DNA of 64,000 nt from Flavobacterium sp. I-STPP5a. GTDB taxonomy: Bacteria > Bacteroidota > Bacteroidia > Flavobacteriales > Flavobacteriaceae. The stretch spans positions 1-64,000 of the forward strand of contig NZ_VHLM01000078.1 in NCBI RefSeq assembly GCF_009764685.1. The letters run 5' to 3'. The translations under genes and the position numbers were made by a program. Below the pieces are notes generated by a model. It was given only the letters and a program-made list of their open reading frames with translations. It was not told where the DNA came from and ran no database searches. Numbering within the stretch: position 1 is the stretch's first letter; every line of letters begins with the position of its first letter. Below are positions 1 through 7,296 of this stretch, one piece after another.

Positions 1-518
1 TCTAAGCCCGCATAATTTCTAGCAGAACTAAAATAGTAATCCTCTGGTGAGCTAACTACTTTCTCTTTTACAGGATTGTTATGGATATAATTCACTTTTT
101 GTTTTATGAACCAATTGGTTTCTATTATTTCAGCGTGATAGCCGTCTTGCCATACTTTATAGCTTTGGTCTCTCTTAAGATGCGCACACGCTTGTTCAAA
201 ATAGGCCAAAAGCCACTCCCTGCGACTCTCTGGTTCCTCTTTAATCGTTTGAATAATTTTCTTGGAAGTGTATTTTTTAAAATCACGCATGACATCAGAT
301 AGAATAAAACCATTTGTGGCTTTGCACATTAAATGGATATGACTGTTCATAATGCAATACGCATAAATCTCAAGTCCTTTCTTCTCCTGACAATATTGCA
401 AAGCATTAATAATATTATACTTTTGGTTGAGTCGAGTAAATATATCAACCCAACCTACTGTTGTAATGGTTATAAAATATGCCTGATCTGTAGTTGTTGC
501 TTTATATTTTGTTGACAT
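1..518 (-). mobile_element. REP-associated tyrosine transposase (RAYT), copy 1, cut by window edge
   Basis: Y1/HUH single-strand transposase of the TnpA_REP (RAYT) family. On the minus strand the reading frame starts with ATG at 518 and runs off position 1. It aligns without gaps to the second copy at 2398-2952, with scattered substitutions (about four changes in the 62 codons I compared). The HUH motif (NSHIHLM) and the region that carries the catalytic tyrosine (YIHNNPVK) are both encoded. The 3' end lies outside the window, so I cannot say whether the gene is complete. RAYTs act on REP palindromes, and one lies just upstream at 635-664. Confidence 0.85.
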
Positions 519-634
519 TTTTTTATTTAAAAAAACAATAAAAGCTACAAATAAAACAATTACATATCTTTTATTTTTTGGTTTTCGTGTAAATTTGTTT
601 TGAGGTTACGGATTATGCTTGTGCTCATCGTTCT

Positions 635-664
635 GGGCACAGATTACAAATCCGCGCTATCGGG
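635..664 (+). repeat. REP palindrome, copy a
   Basis: The unit begins GGGCAC and ends CCGCGCTATCGGG, with a short palindrome (GATTAC/AAATC) in the middle. It matches in reverse the unit at 2269-2298 and, with compensatory changes in the stem, the unit at 2971-2998. It sits upstream of RAYT copy 1, as expected for a RAYT-associated REP. Confidence 0.7.
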
Positions 665-835
665 TTTTACGTTAAAAGTCGGGAGACTTTGACATGTTTA
701 CGGTTTTTAAGAACTTTAAAAAAAACGCAAAAGTCATGAGACTTTGGGGAGCGGGGCTTTTGGAGCGACTTTTGACGTGTTTACGGTTTTCAAGAACTTT
801 TAAAAAAACGCAAAGTCATGAGACTTTGCGGAGCG

Positions 836-940
836 GGTCGCGTTTTTTCTGTAATTAACAGACAAACTCCATACATAAACACATATAAATTTGCCTGTTA
901 ATTTTTAAAACATCACTTGTTTTTTATCATAGAATGCGCT
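836..940 (+). pseudogene. IS110-family transposase 3' remnant, copy 1
   Basis: Bases 838-940 repeat 3409-3511 almost exactly; one difference is seen (catcacTtg against catcacCtg). The frame from 836 to the stop at 899-901 encodes only the last 21 residues of the transposase (GRVFSVINRQTP...), followed by about 40 bases of IS end. The IS end runs directly into a REP-type GCGCTATC sequence. IS110 elements are known to target REP sequences in other bacteria. This fragment cannot be functional. Confidence 0.65.
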
Positions 941-1020
941 ATCAATATCGAGAATACTCGTCATATCCGAGCTATCGGGTATCAATATCGAGAATGCTCG
1001 TCATATCCGAGCCATCGGGG
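941..1020 (+). repeat. Two tandem 40-bp repeats
   Basis: Units 941-980 and 981-1020 both begin ATCAATATCGAGAAT and end with GAGC(T/C)ATCGGG; they differ at three positions. A third, slightly diverged unit is at 3150-3189. The unit tail resembles the end of the REP, so this may be a degenerate paired REP. Confidence 0.75.
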
Positions 1021-1166
1021 ATTTAAAATGGCGCGAAGTCAGAGACATTCGCGCAGCAACCCACAGTCTTTAAGTACGTTTTTTTGAATACTTCGAGCAG
1101 CTGGCTATTAAAAAAAACGCAAAGTCATGAGACTTTGCGGAGCGGGGGGCGGGTCGGGCTTATTTA

Positions 1167-2183
1167 TTATATATTCTCATAAACAAATAAATTGTTGTCT
1201 ACATCTCGAATATACATTCTATTGTTATGAAATTTTAAATTATCAATTTTGTTAGCTTCTTTTACATTTAAAATCCATTCATAGTAACCATCGTGAAGGT
1301 TGATTGCAATTATAAAACTTTGGCCAGAATCATAAACCGCATACCAAAGTAAACCTTCGTGGTATATAACACCATAACCTACTGCACCGTATTTTTCTCC
1401 ATTATACTCAAAATCTGGAAAGCCATTATACTCCCAGCCATAACCAGATCGCAAACCTGTATCTAAATTAATTTTACTGAGAGAATGGTTAGTACCTACA
1501 TAACCGATATTGCCAACCACTTCTATAACATCTGCATAACCATCTGTTGCCCAATTTATTTTGCCTGTAGCTATATTAATACTAATATAGCCTAATTCAG
1601 AAACTATAATTACATTGTCATTATAGATTTTCATTGCTCTAATTGTCCCTTTTTTCTCTTGTATTAAAATATCATTGATGTTATGAGTCCATATTTTTTC
1701 GTTGTCAAGTGTAAATAAACCTAAGGAATCAGAATTTGCAGAGATTATTAAATTATCTGAAATTAAAAAATCAACAAAACCGAGACCTAAAGTAATTGGC
1801 ATCTTTTTTAAAATCTTACTAGTTTCAAGATTAATAAGTATGAAACATTTTATACGCCCAATATAAGCAGAAGCGATATAATAGTTTTTAAAATCATTCC
1901 CTTTTATATTTAAAGTATATTCTAGTTTTTTTATTATAATTAATTTATGGTCTGTTAAATTTAAAAGATATGAATCGTATGAATTAGATTCTGTAATAAA
2001 AATATTATTTTGATATATAACAATATCATAAGCCGTAACGTGATCCAGCTTGTTTTGTAACTTTAAATCATTGCTTAATAAAGTCAAATGAGAAATAGTT
2101 TGATTGCCTTGTATTGTTATCAAATCATCATTATGGAATTGATATATTAATACGTCTTTGATTTTTTTTAGAAATTGATACAT
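1167..2183 (-). CDS. Hypothetical beta-propeller (PQQ/WD40-like) protein
   Basis: I do not recognise a named family. The 338-residue protein has no signal peptide or membrane segment. It is made of short beta-rich repeats with recurring hydrophobic pairs and phrases such as INLETSK, INIATGKINW, INLDTGL and INLHDGYYEW, which are typical of PQQ-like propeller blades. The gene lies between two inverted RAYT copies, and a 5'-truncated reading frame ends two bases before its ATG. Since a toxin remnant and its immunity gene lie 2 kb away, it might be a displaced immunity or accessory protein, but this is only a contextual guess. It starts at the first ATG (2183). Confidence 0.6.
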   Translation of the reverse strand: MYQFLKKIKDVLIYQFHNDDLITIQGNQTISHLTLLSNDLKLQNKLDHVTAYDIVIYQNNIFITESNSYDSYLLNLTDHKLIIIKKLEYTLNIKGNDFKNYYIASAYIGRIKCFILINLETSKILKKMPITLGLGFVDFLISDNLIISANSDSLGLFTLDNEKIWTHNINDILIQEKKGTIRAMKIYNDNVIIVSELGYISINIATGKINWATDGYADVIEVVGNIGYVGTNHSLSKINLDTGLRSGYGWEYNGFPDFEYNGEKYGAVGYGVIYHEGLLWYAVYDSGQSFIIAINLHDGYYEWILNVKEANKIDNLKFHNNRMYIRDVDNNLFVYENI

Positions 2184-2185
2184 AA

Positions 2186-2266
2186 TTACTCTGCTATTTT
2201 AAATATTGTTTCGAATATTGAATCATCTTTCAATGCTTCTAATAGCTTTTCAGATTTATTAAATCT
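2186..2266 (-). pseudogene. 5'-truncated reading frame coupled to the propeller gene
   Basis: On the minus strand an open frame ends with a TAA at 2186-2188, two bases before the ATG of the propeller gene. It encodes a plausible C-terminus (FNKSEKLLEALKDDSIFETI, then FKIAE). Its 5' side is replaced by the REP at 2269-2298. The tight spacing suggests that the propeller gene was once the second gene of a coupled pair and that the RAYT/REP insertion removed the first one. Confidence 0.45.
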
Positions 2267-2397
2267 TCCCCGATAGCGCGGATTTGCAATCCGTGCCCAC
2301 AACGATTAGCCTACAAAGCAAATCTACTCCAAAACAAAGAAATACAAGCTATTTATTTGTTTTTTTTGTAGCTTTTATTGTTTTTTTAAATAAAAAA

Positions 2398-2952
2398 ATG
2401 TCAACAAAATATAAAGCAACAACTACAGATCAGGCATATTTTATAACCATTACAACAGTAGGTTGGGTTGATATATTTACTCGACTCAACCAAAAGTATA
2501 ATATTATTAATGCTTTGCAATATTGTCAGGAGAAGAAAGGACTTGAGATTTATGCGTATTGCATTATGAACAGTCATATCCATTTAATGTGCAAAGCCAC
2601 AAATGGTTTTATTCTATCTGATGTCATGCGTGATTTTAAAAAATACACTTCCAAGAAAATTATTCAAACGATTAAAGAGGAACCAAAGAGTCGCAGGGAG
2701 TGGCTATTGGCCTATTTTGAAAAAGCGTGTGCGCATCTTAAGAGAAATCAAAGCTATAAAGTATGGCAAGATGGCTATCACGCTGAAATAATAGAAACCA
2801 ATTGGTTCATAAAACAAAAAGTGAATTATATCCATAACAATCCTGTAAAAGAGAAAGTAGTTGGCTCACAAGAAGATTACTATTTTAGTTCTGCTAGAAA
2901 TTATGCGGGCTTAGAAAATGATTTAGATGTCGTAATGTTGGACTTATTTTAG
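2398..2952 (+). CDS. REP-associated tyrosine transposase (Y1_Tnp/RAYT), copy 2
   Basis: Predicted HUH-type nuclease that nicks and rejoins single-stranded DNA at REP palindromes. The HUH motif is in NSHIHLM, followed by a basic helical segment and the Y1 region YIHNNPVKEKVV, with a candidate catalytic tyrosine. I take ATG 2398 (184 residues), not the upstream in-frame start at 2284, because the extension encodes REP sequence and a Phe-rich stretch. The start MSTKYKATT is also the one conserved in copy 1. The gene looks intact. Confidence 0.88.
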   Translation: MSTKYKATTTDQAYFITITTVGWVDIFTRLNQKYNIINALQYCQEKKGLEIYAYCIMNSHIHLMCKATNGFILSDVMRDFKKYTSKKIIQTIKEEPKSRREWLLAYFEKACAHLKRNQSYKVWQDGYHAEIIETNWFIKQKVNYIHNNPVKEKVVGSQEDYYFSSARNYAGLENDLDVVMLDLF

Positions 2953-2970
2953 ATTGTTGATGAACTTTGT

Positions 2971-2998
2971 GGGCACGGAATGCAATTCCGCGCTATCG
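2971..2998 (+). repeat. REP palindrome, copy c
   Basis: GGGCACGGAAT-GCA-ATTCCGCGC followed by TATCG. The central stem GGAAT/ATTCC replaces GGATT/AATCC of the copy at 2269-2298, a compensatory exchange. It lies 18 bases after the RAYT stop codon. Confidence 0.7.
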
Positions 2999-3098
2999 TT
3001 TGCAGAGACATATCGCCAGCTGGAAATTTCAAAATAAAAAAGCAACAATTTTACTTGTTGCTTTTCTGTTTTTACTTGTATTATTTGACTTTGATTGT

Positions 3099-3189
3099 GG
3101 GCACGGAATGCACCCGAGCGATAGCGAACTGACGAAGTAATTCCACGCTATCACTATCGAGAATGTTCATCATATCCGAGCTATCGGGT
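3099..3189 (+). repeat. Interrupted REP followed by a 40-bp repeat unit
   Basis: A REP begins at 3099 (GGGCACGGAATGCA), is interrupted by about 27 bases (3113-3139, itself containing GAGCGATAGC) and resumes at about 3140 (ATTCCACGCTATC). The 40-bp unit also found at 941-1020 follows directly at 3150-3189. Confidence 0.55.
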
Positions 3190-3220
3190 TTGTCAAATCG
3201 GGATATATCCGCGTAATCGG

Positions 3221-3472
3221 GGTTCGAGTATTAAAGGACGAACCAAAGTGAATCATATGGCAGATAAAAAGATAAAATCAATATTACAAATGTGTGCTTT
3301 AGTGGCAGTGAAACATGATCCACAGCTCAAAGAGTATTATGAACGAAAAAAAGGAGAAGGTAAAAATGCGATGCTAGTTTTAAACAATGTAAAATGTAAA
3401 ATTATTGGTCGCGTTTTTTCTGTAATTAACAGACAAACTCCATACATAAACACATATAAATTTGCCTGTTAA
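3221..3472 (+). pseudogene. IS110-family (Transposase_20) C-terminal remnant, copy 2
   Basis: The frame starting at about 3221 encodes GSSIKGRTKVNHMADKK and then a segment with ALVAVKHDPQLKEYYERK and GKNAMLVLNNVKCKIIGR. This is the conserved C-terminal part of IS110/IS116/IS902 transposases. Only about 83 residues remain of a protein that is usually 320-400 residues long, and the DEDD catalytic half is missing. REP-like sequence directly abuts it upstream. About 40 bases of IS end follow the stop, to about 3511, again meeting REP sequence. Confidence 0.75.
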
Positions 3473-3535
3473 TTTTTAAAACATCACCTGTTTTTTATCA
3501 TAGAATGCGCGATCGGGATTTTTCCCCTTTTTATT

Positions 3536-4237
3536 CTATTTTATATAAGGTTTTTGTATTAAATATTTTTCATCCCATTCATACAATGGTTTTGTCTTTT
3601 CTAATGTTTTTATGATTTTGATATACTTATCATAATCTTTTTTTAATAATTTGTCCTTAGGAGATTCCTTTAGTTCCTGCATAAATATCTCGAACATTTC
3701 CTCTATTAATTCATTATATCCAGGATGTGAACATAGTTTCCAAATAATTACTTTTTTATAAAAACCATCTCCCGAAAATAGATCTGCAATAAAACCATTA
3801 TTTTTTGTTTCTAAAAAAGGCAAAAAATCGCGAATATCCTGCCAATAGTTAAAAAAGGGAATAGCTTCTTGTTCTATATACTGTTGTATAAGTTGACAAG
3901 CTTTATCTATGCCAGCTTCAGTATCTAAACTTACAGGTAATTGAATCAAAATTTCTTGATAATCATGCTTAAAAAGAAATTTGTTTCCAAGAATATCAAT
4001 AGTTGGATTATTTTGTCCTAATTCGTATTTATTATTCAGAATGTTTTCTATTTCAAAAAAAATAATGCTTGATGAAATATTTGTTAAAAAAAAAGCGTTT
4101 AAGTTTCCACAATATATTTTATTTAAAATAGTGTTGTTAATCTTTTCAAGACTTATATAATTCTCTTTTGATATAACAACATTAAAACCCTCAGGTGAAA
4201 TTCCTTCAAATTTTTTAGTTATATATTCTATATTCAT
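3536..4237 (-). CDS. Probable immunity protein of an orphan polymorphic-toxin module
   Basis: The 233-residue protein is acidic, has no signal peptide and belongs to no family I can name. It starts at ATG 4237, seven bases after the stop codon of a reading frame that resembles a polymorphic-toxin C-terminal domain (4245-4688). That order, toxin tip and then immunity gene, is standard for Rhs/Wap-type loci. I infer that it binds and neutralises that toxin. The gene itself is intact. No promoter is obvious upstream of the remnant. Confidence 0.5.
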   Translation of the reverse strand: MNIEYITKKFEGISPEGFNVVISKENYISLEKINNTILNKIYCGNLNAFFLTNISSSIIFFEIENILNNKYELGQNNPTIDILGNKFLFKHDYQEILIQLPVSLDTEAGIDKACQLIQQYIEQEAIPFFNYWQDIRDFLPFLETKNNGFIADLFSGDGFYKKVIIWKLCSHPGYNELIEEMFEIFMQELKESPKDKLLKKDYDKYIKIIKTLEKTKPLYEWDEKYLIQKPYIK

Positions 4238-4244
4238 ATTAAAT

Positions 4245-4688
4245 TTATTTAAAGATTTTAATTGTTTCTGTTATACTCTTCCCATCTCCGTTACTTATTG
4301 ACTTATAAATGTCGGATCTATATATTCTGACTTTATCTCCATTTCTAAGAAAATTATTTGTAAAATTTTTCAAATAATCATCACTACTTTTTACTTCGAA
4401 TTCCAGATATTGTGCACCATTTGCATCCGTAATAACACCTTTTCCATTTGTAAATTTATCAATAATTTCGGATTTTTGGTTAGTTGTCCAAGGGGCATTA
4501 TTGGTTAATTTGCTATCATGATAAATTGCTTTGTAAGTTTTACGACCTCTAGCATCTGTTACTACTGCAATTGGATCTACTAATGCATCATCTAAAATTA
4601 CTTTAGGTTCCCCTACTTGTAATTGTGTATAGTGAGTTCGGTTACCATTGCCACCCCCGCTCTGCGAAGTCTCCTGACTTCGCCCTTT
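4245..4688 (-). pseudogene. Orphan C-terminal domain of a polymorphic (Rhs-type) toxin, no start codon
   Basis: The minus-strand frame is open from an in-frame TAA (4689-4691) to the TAA at 4245-4247 and encodes about 147 residues without any methionine. It opens with a low-complexity linker (SQSGGGNGNRTHYTQLQVGE) that fits a junction between a toxin core and its tip. It continues with a compact domain containing TDARGRKTYKAIYHD, YLEFEVKSSDDYLKNF and RNGDKVRIYRSDIY. The core gene is missing. Such displaced tips act as a reservoir for recombination into a full-length toxin gene in other loci; that role is inferred here. The nuclease or other activity cannot be assigned. Confidence 0.5.
4664..4683 (-). 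repeat. Stem-loop repeat, sixth copy, at the toxin-remnant start
   Basis: GCGAAGTC-AGGA-GACTTCGC on the minus strand, followed by AGAGCGGGGG. It has the same architecture as the copies at 810-829 and 1119-1138, with one stem pair changed on both sides. Here it lies in the toxin frame and encodes RSQETSQSG. Confidence 0.6.
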
Positions 4689-4798
4689 TTATAAATCTTC
4701 ATTTAAAGCAGTAAATCTAATAAAAATCTCACTGCAAGCGCCCGTTTGCAAACATTATATACTTTATGTTTTCACATAATTTTGATACACTATGTATA

Positions 4799-4834
4799 CA
4801 AAAAAACCACGTTGTCTAAACTAGACAACGTGGT
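4799..4834. terminator. Strong rho-independent terminator after the PhoD gene
   Basis: A perfect 13-bp inverted repeat (arms 4806-4818 and 4822-4834, loop AAC) is followed on the minus strand by a T-run (A-run at 4799-4806 on the plus strand). It lies 23 bases past the end of the phosphatase gene. Confidence 0.85.
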
Positions 4835-4856
4835 ATATAAAATAACTAGCAGTGAT

Positions 4857-6614
4857 TTAATTAACTATTTTGGTAAATTCCATGTTAGAGGAATAGGAAT
4901 CCGTACTGGTAGAAGTTACATAAAACCAATCGGCTCTGGCTTGTCCTTGGGTATACGTAACTTTTAAATAGCCTCTTTTAGACACATCAGCATAATGTAA
5001 ATCATCAATTAGCAATGCAAATGCTTCTTGAAATTGGGCTATTTGTGCAGATGCGCCTGCTCCTATACCCAAGTAGGTTTCTAGCCCAGGTGATGTAACT
5101 GATGCTGTTGCAAACTCTGTACCTACTTGTGTCTTTGTTCCACTAAAACCTTCTATTAAACTACCTTGCCAGCCGTTATGGGTATCTCCTGCCAAAGAAA
5201 TCACTTTTTTACCTGCCAGAGCTGCAAATAAAGTTTCTCTCTCTATAGGATAACCATCCCATGCATCTAGGTTATATGGCAAAGTTATGTTAATTCTCGC
5301 TTTTTCGGTAGCAGTAAGAGTAGGATCGTTTTGTAACATTCTCATTTTTATGGTTACAAGCTGCGTTAAGGTGGTTTGAAAAGCAGCTAACGTTTGTGGT
5401 CTTGCACTTCCTGTAGCATCTATTTCTGCTAGTATTGCCGACATTGAAAGTAGCAAATCAGCAGGAATTAGCATTTTAGTCATTAAAACTTGCTGCCCTA
5501 ATACTTGCCACTTTTGTGTACTTGTTGCAACTTTATTGGCTAACCAGCTTAGTTGTTCATTTCCAAGTAATTTTCTGGAAGGGTTTAGTAAATCGGTTTG
5601 AAACGCTGCCGCATTAAACCCACTTGCTGTAAAATAATTTGCATAGTCTAATTGTTTATCTCTAGCAATTACTCTCGTATCTAGCATGTGCAGTGCCACC
5701 AGATTTCCAAATTCAAAGGAGCGATATATTTTTGGGTTTGCTCCTGTTTTTAGCGGAATGTATTCGCTGTAAGCTTTTAAGGCGGATTGTTTTCTTGCCG
5801 AAAAACTTCCTTCATTTAGCTGATGGTTTTCAGCACCATCTTTGTAGGTGTCGTTTGCAATTTCGTGGTCATCCCAAACCGCAATAAACGGCTTTTTTTG
5901 ATGCGCTAATTTTAATTTCGCGTCTCTTCTATATTGCTTGTAACGTGCTCTATAATCTTGTAAAGTAATAATTTCATTTGCAGGGACATGTGTTCTTCCC
6001 AGAGCAAGTGTATTGGCATTGGTACCGTATTGACCCGCACCGTATTCATAAATATAATCTCCTAAATGTACAATTACATCCACATCAGAATTTGCCATTG
6101 CTTCATAAACATTAAAAAGTCCTGCAGCAAAATTAGCACAAGAACAAACCGCCATTTTTACTTGCGGTACGTTATCTCCTGCACTTGGTAACGTAATTGT
6201 TTCCCCTATTTCAGAGACTTCTTTTTGTGCAGTATTAAAAAATCGGTAATACAGTTTAAGATTTGATTTTAAATTTTGAATGTCTATTGCAGCGGTATAA
6301 TCCTTAGATTCGTCTGTTTGAATTGATCCCGTTCGTATTATTTGAGTAAAATTACTATCGGTACTTAATTCCCAATACAATTCCGTAATACCAGCAAAAT
6401 TAGTTGTATACCGTGTCCAGATTATTACACTAGAAGAAGTAGGATCAAAACTAGCAATTCCTTCATTGAAATTTTTTCTTGAAGCGTTTTCTGTATTTTT
6501 GGTTTCTACTTCATCATTATCACAACTTACAAAAGGAATTGTTATCATTGCGGCACCACCAGCAGCAAATAATGATTTTTTGATAAAAGAACGTCTGTCA
6601 AAATGATTGCTCAT
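4857..6614 (-). CDS. PhoD-like alkaline phosphatase/phosphodiesterase, Tat lipoprotein
   Basis: Secreted metal-dependent phosphoesterase that would release phosphate from phosphomono- or diesters. The N-terminus has a twin-arginine motif (RRSFIKK, residues 7-13), an Ala-rich hydrophobic stretch and a lipobox ending at Cys31 (IPFVSC), so a Tat-exported lipoprotein is likely. A PhoD_N-type beta domain (to about residue 150) precedes the catalytic domain. The catalytic domain has VHLGDYIYEYG, VWDDHEIANDT and LAGDTHNGW, the metal-ligand motifs of PhoD enzymes. At 585 residues it is of normal length. It is monocistronic, with a terminator just downstream. A TatA gene is at 39520-39720 in this window. 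Confidence 0.9.
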   Translation of the reverse strand: MSNHFDRRSFIKKSLFAAGGAAMITIPFVSCDNDEVETKNTENASRKNFNEGIASFDPTSSSVIIWTRYTTNFAGITELYWELSTDSNFTQIIRTGSIQTDESKDYTAAIDIQNLKSNLKLYYRFFNTAQKEVSEIGETITLPSAGDNVPQVKMAVCSCANFAAGLFNVYEAMANSDVDVIVHLGDYIYEYGAGQYGTNANTLALGRTHVPANEIITLQDYRARYKQYRRDAKLKLAHQKKPFIAVWDDHEIANDTYKDGAENHQLNEGSFSARKQSALKAYSEYIPLKTGANPKIYRSFEFGNLVALHMLDTRVIARDKQLDYANYFTASGFNAAAFQTDLLNPSRKLLGNEQLSWLANKVATSTQKWQVLGQQVLMTKMLIPADLLLSMSAILAEIDATGSARPQTLAAFQTTLTQLVTIKMRMLQNDPTLTATEKARINITLPYNLDAWDGYPIERETLFAALAGKKVISLAGDTHNGWQGSLIEGFSGTKTQVGTEFATASVTSPGLETYLGIGAGASAQIAQFQEAFALLIDDLHYADVSKRGYLKVTYTQGQARADWFYVTSTSTDSYSSNMEFTKIVN

Positions 6615-7296
6615 AATAATTTAAATTTATTTTTCACAAAACTAATGCAGCACAACTTTTTACATGTTAATGGTAGGTTACCATAAGTAGCTATACTTTA
6701 ATTAAAATGTATAGATTATGTTAACAGAGCAAAATTTAATTGATGTTTTTTTAATATTATTGTATTGGTTTTTCTAGATTACTGTTTTTTTTCAACAATT
6801 TTATTAATAGGTAAATTTTTATGTAAAAATGATGCTATATCATAAAAAATCGGATTTAAAAAAAATATCACCTTGATCAGCACCTTAGCGCTCGCGCCCC
6901 ATCGAATTAACTTAAAAATTTTAGGTTAACATAGCCTGTATTTTAATACTTTTTTGGGCATTTTTTTTCAAATAAAGCAACTGAAATTACAAAGCAATCC
7001 GCAATTTATCCTATCTCTTAATAAAGAACTAATTTGTTGAATAGTTTTAAGTAAAGACTTTTGTCAAAATTTTATCTTATATGAACTAAAAGATTAATAA
7101 AAGGCACACAGCAATTAGAACAAGTATGACATTTGTAAAAGAATCATAAAGATCAAAAGTACTTTTAGACTATCATAATGCAAAAAACGAAGGCCAAAAG
7201 GGGAAAAATTTTGATAAAAAATTAAAATTACAATAATAAAAATCGTCTAGATATAAAAATATACATTTGTACTAAAATCCAACAAAACTTTTTTTT
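6615..7296. other. Intergenic gap between divergent genes
   Basis: 682 bases between the start of the phosphatase gene and the start of the LRR gene. A minus-strand -7 box candidate (TAGTTTTG, 6647-6654) fits the phosphatase. A -7 box for the LRR gene is at 7262-7269. A short GC-rich patch at about 6870-6905 stands out from the AT-rich background but has no fold or coding sense that I can defend. No gene is seen. Confidence 0.5.
7262..7269 (+). promoter_or_regulatory. -7 box (TACATTTG) for the LRR gene
   Basis: Matches the Bacteroidota primary-sigma -7 consensus TAnnTTTG and lies 27 bases before ATG 7297. No clear TTG -33 element is seen. Confidence 0.5.

Larger units (their letters stand above)
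675..1138. repeat. Dispersed stem-loop family, five copies
   Basis: Five hairpins share the core AAGTC-N3/4-GAC and usually the 3' phrase GGAGCGGG. Copies are at 675-690 (loop GGGA), 730-745 (ATGA), 810-829 (GCAAAGTC-ATGA-GACTTTGC), 1031-1054 (GCGCGAAGTC-AGA-GAC-A-TTCGCGC) and 1119-1138 (as the third). A sixth copy on the minus strand at 4664-4683 has GCGAAGTC/GACTTCGC. The A-T to G-C exchanges are compensatory, so the fold seems to be kept. Confidence 0.65.
519..1166. other. Repeat-rich gap with REPs, stem-loops and an IS remnant
   Basis: No intact gene is visible in these 648 bases. In order they hold the leader of RAYT copy 1, a REP (635-664), AAAGTC/GACTTT stem-loops (675-690, 730-745, 810-829, 1031-1054, 1119-1138), an IS110-family 3' remnant (836-940) and two tandem 40-bp repeats (941-1020). 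The stem-loops are joined by a repeated phrase of the type 'gtttacggttttyaagaactttt'-like sequence at about 690 and 780. The segment looks built by repeated insertion and deletion. Confidence 0.7.
2269..2998 (+). mobile_element. RAYT element, copy 2, bounded by inverted REPs
   Basis: The unit consists of a minus-strand REP (2269-2298), a leader, the RAYT gene (2398-2952) and a plus-strand REP (2971-2998). The two REPs point outward from the gene as inverted repeats, the usual REP-RAYT layout. The left part, from about 2269 to 2915, is the inverted counterpart of window bases 1 to about 664. Confidence 0.7.

Noticed and set aside
3248-3472. 74-codon frame as a stand-alone gene
   Set aside because: It is only the C-terminal end of an IS110 transposase whose frame continues upstream without a start codon.
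6870-6905. GC-rich patch as a possible small RNA or tRNA fragment
   Set aside because: No stem-loop or tRNA-like arm could be formed convincingly.
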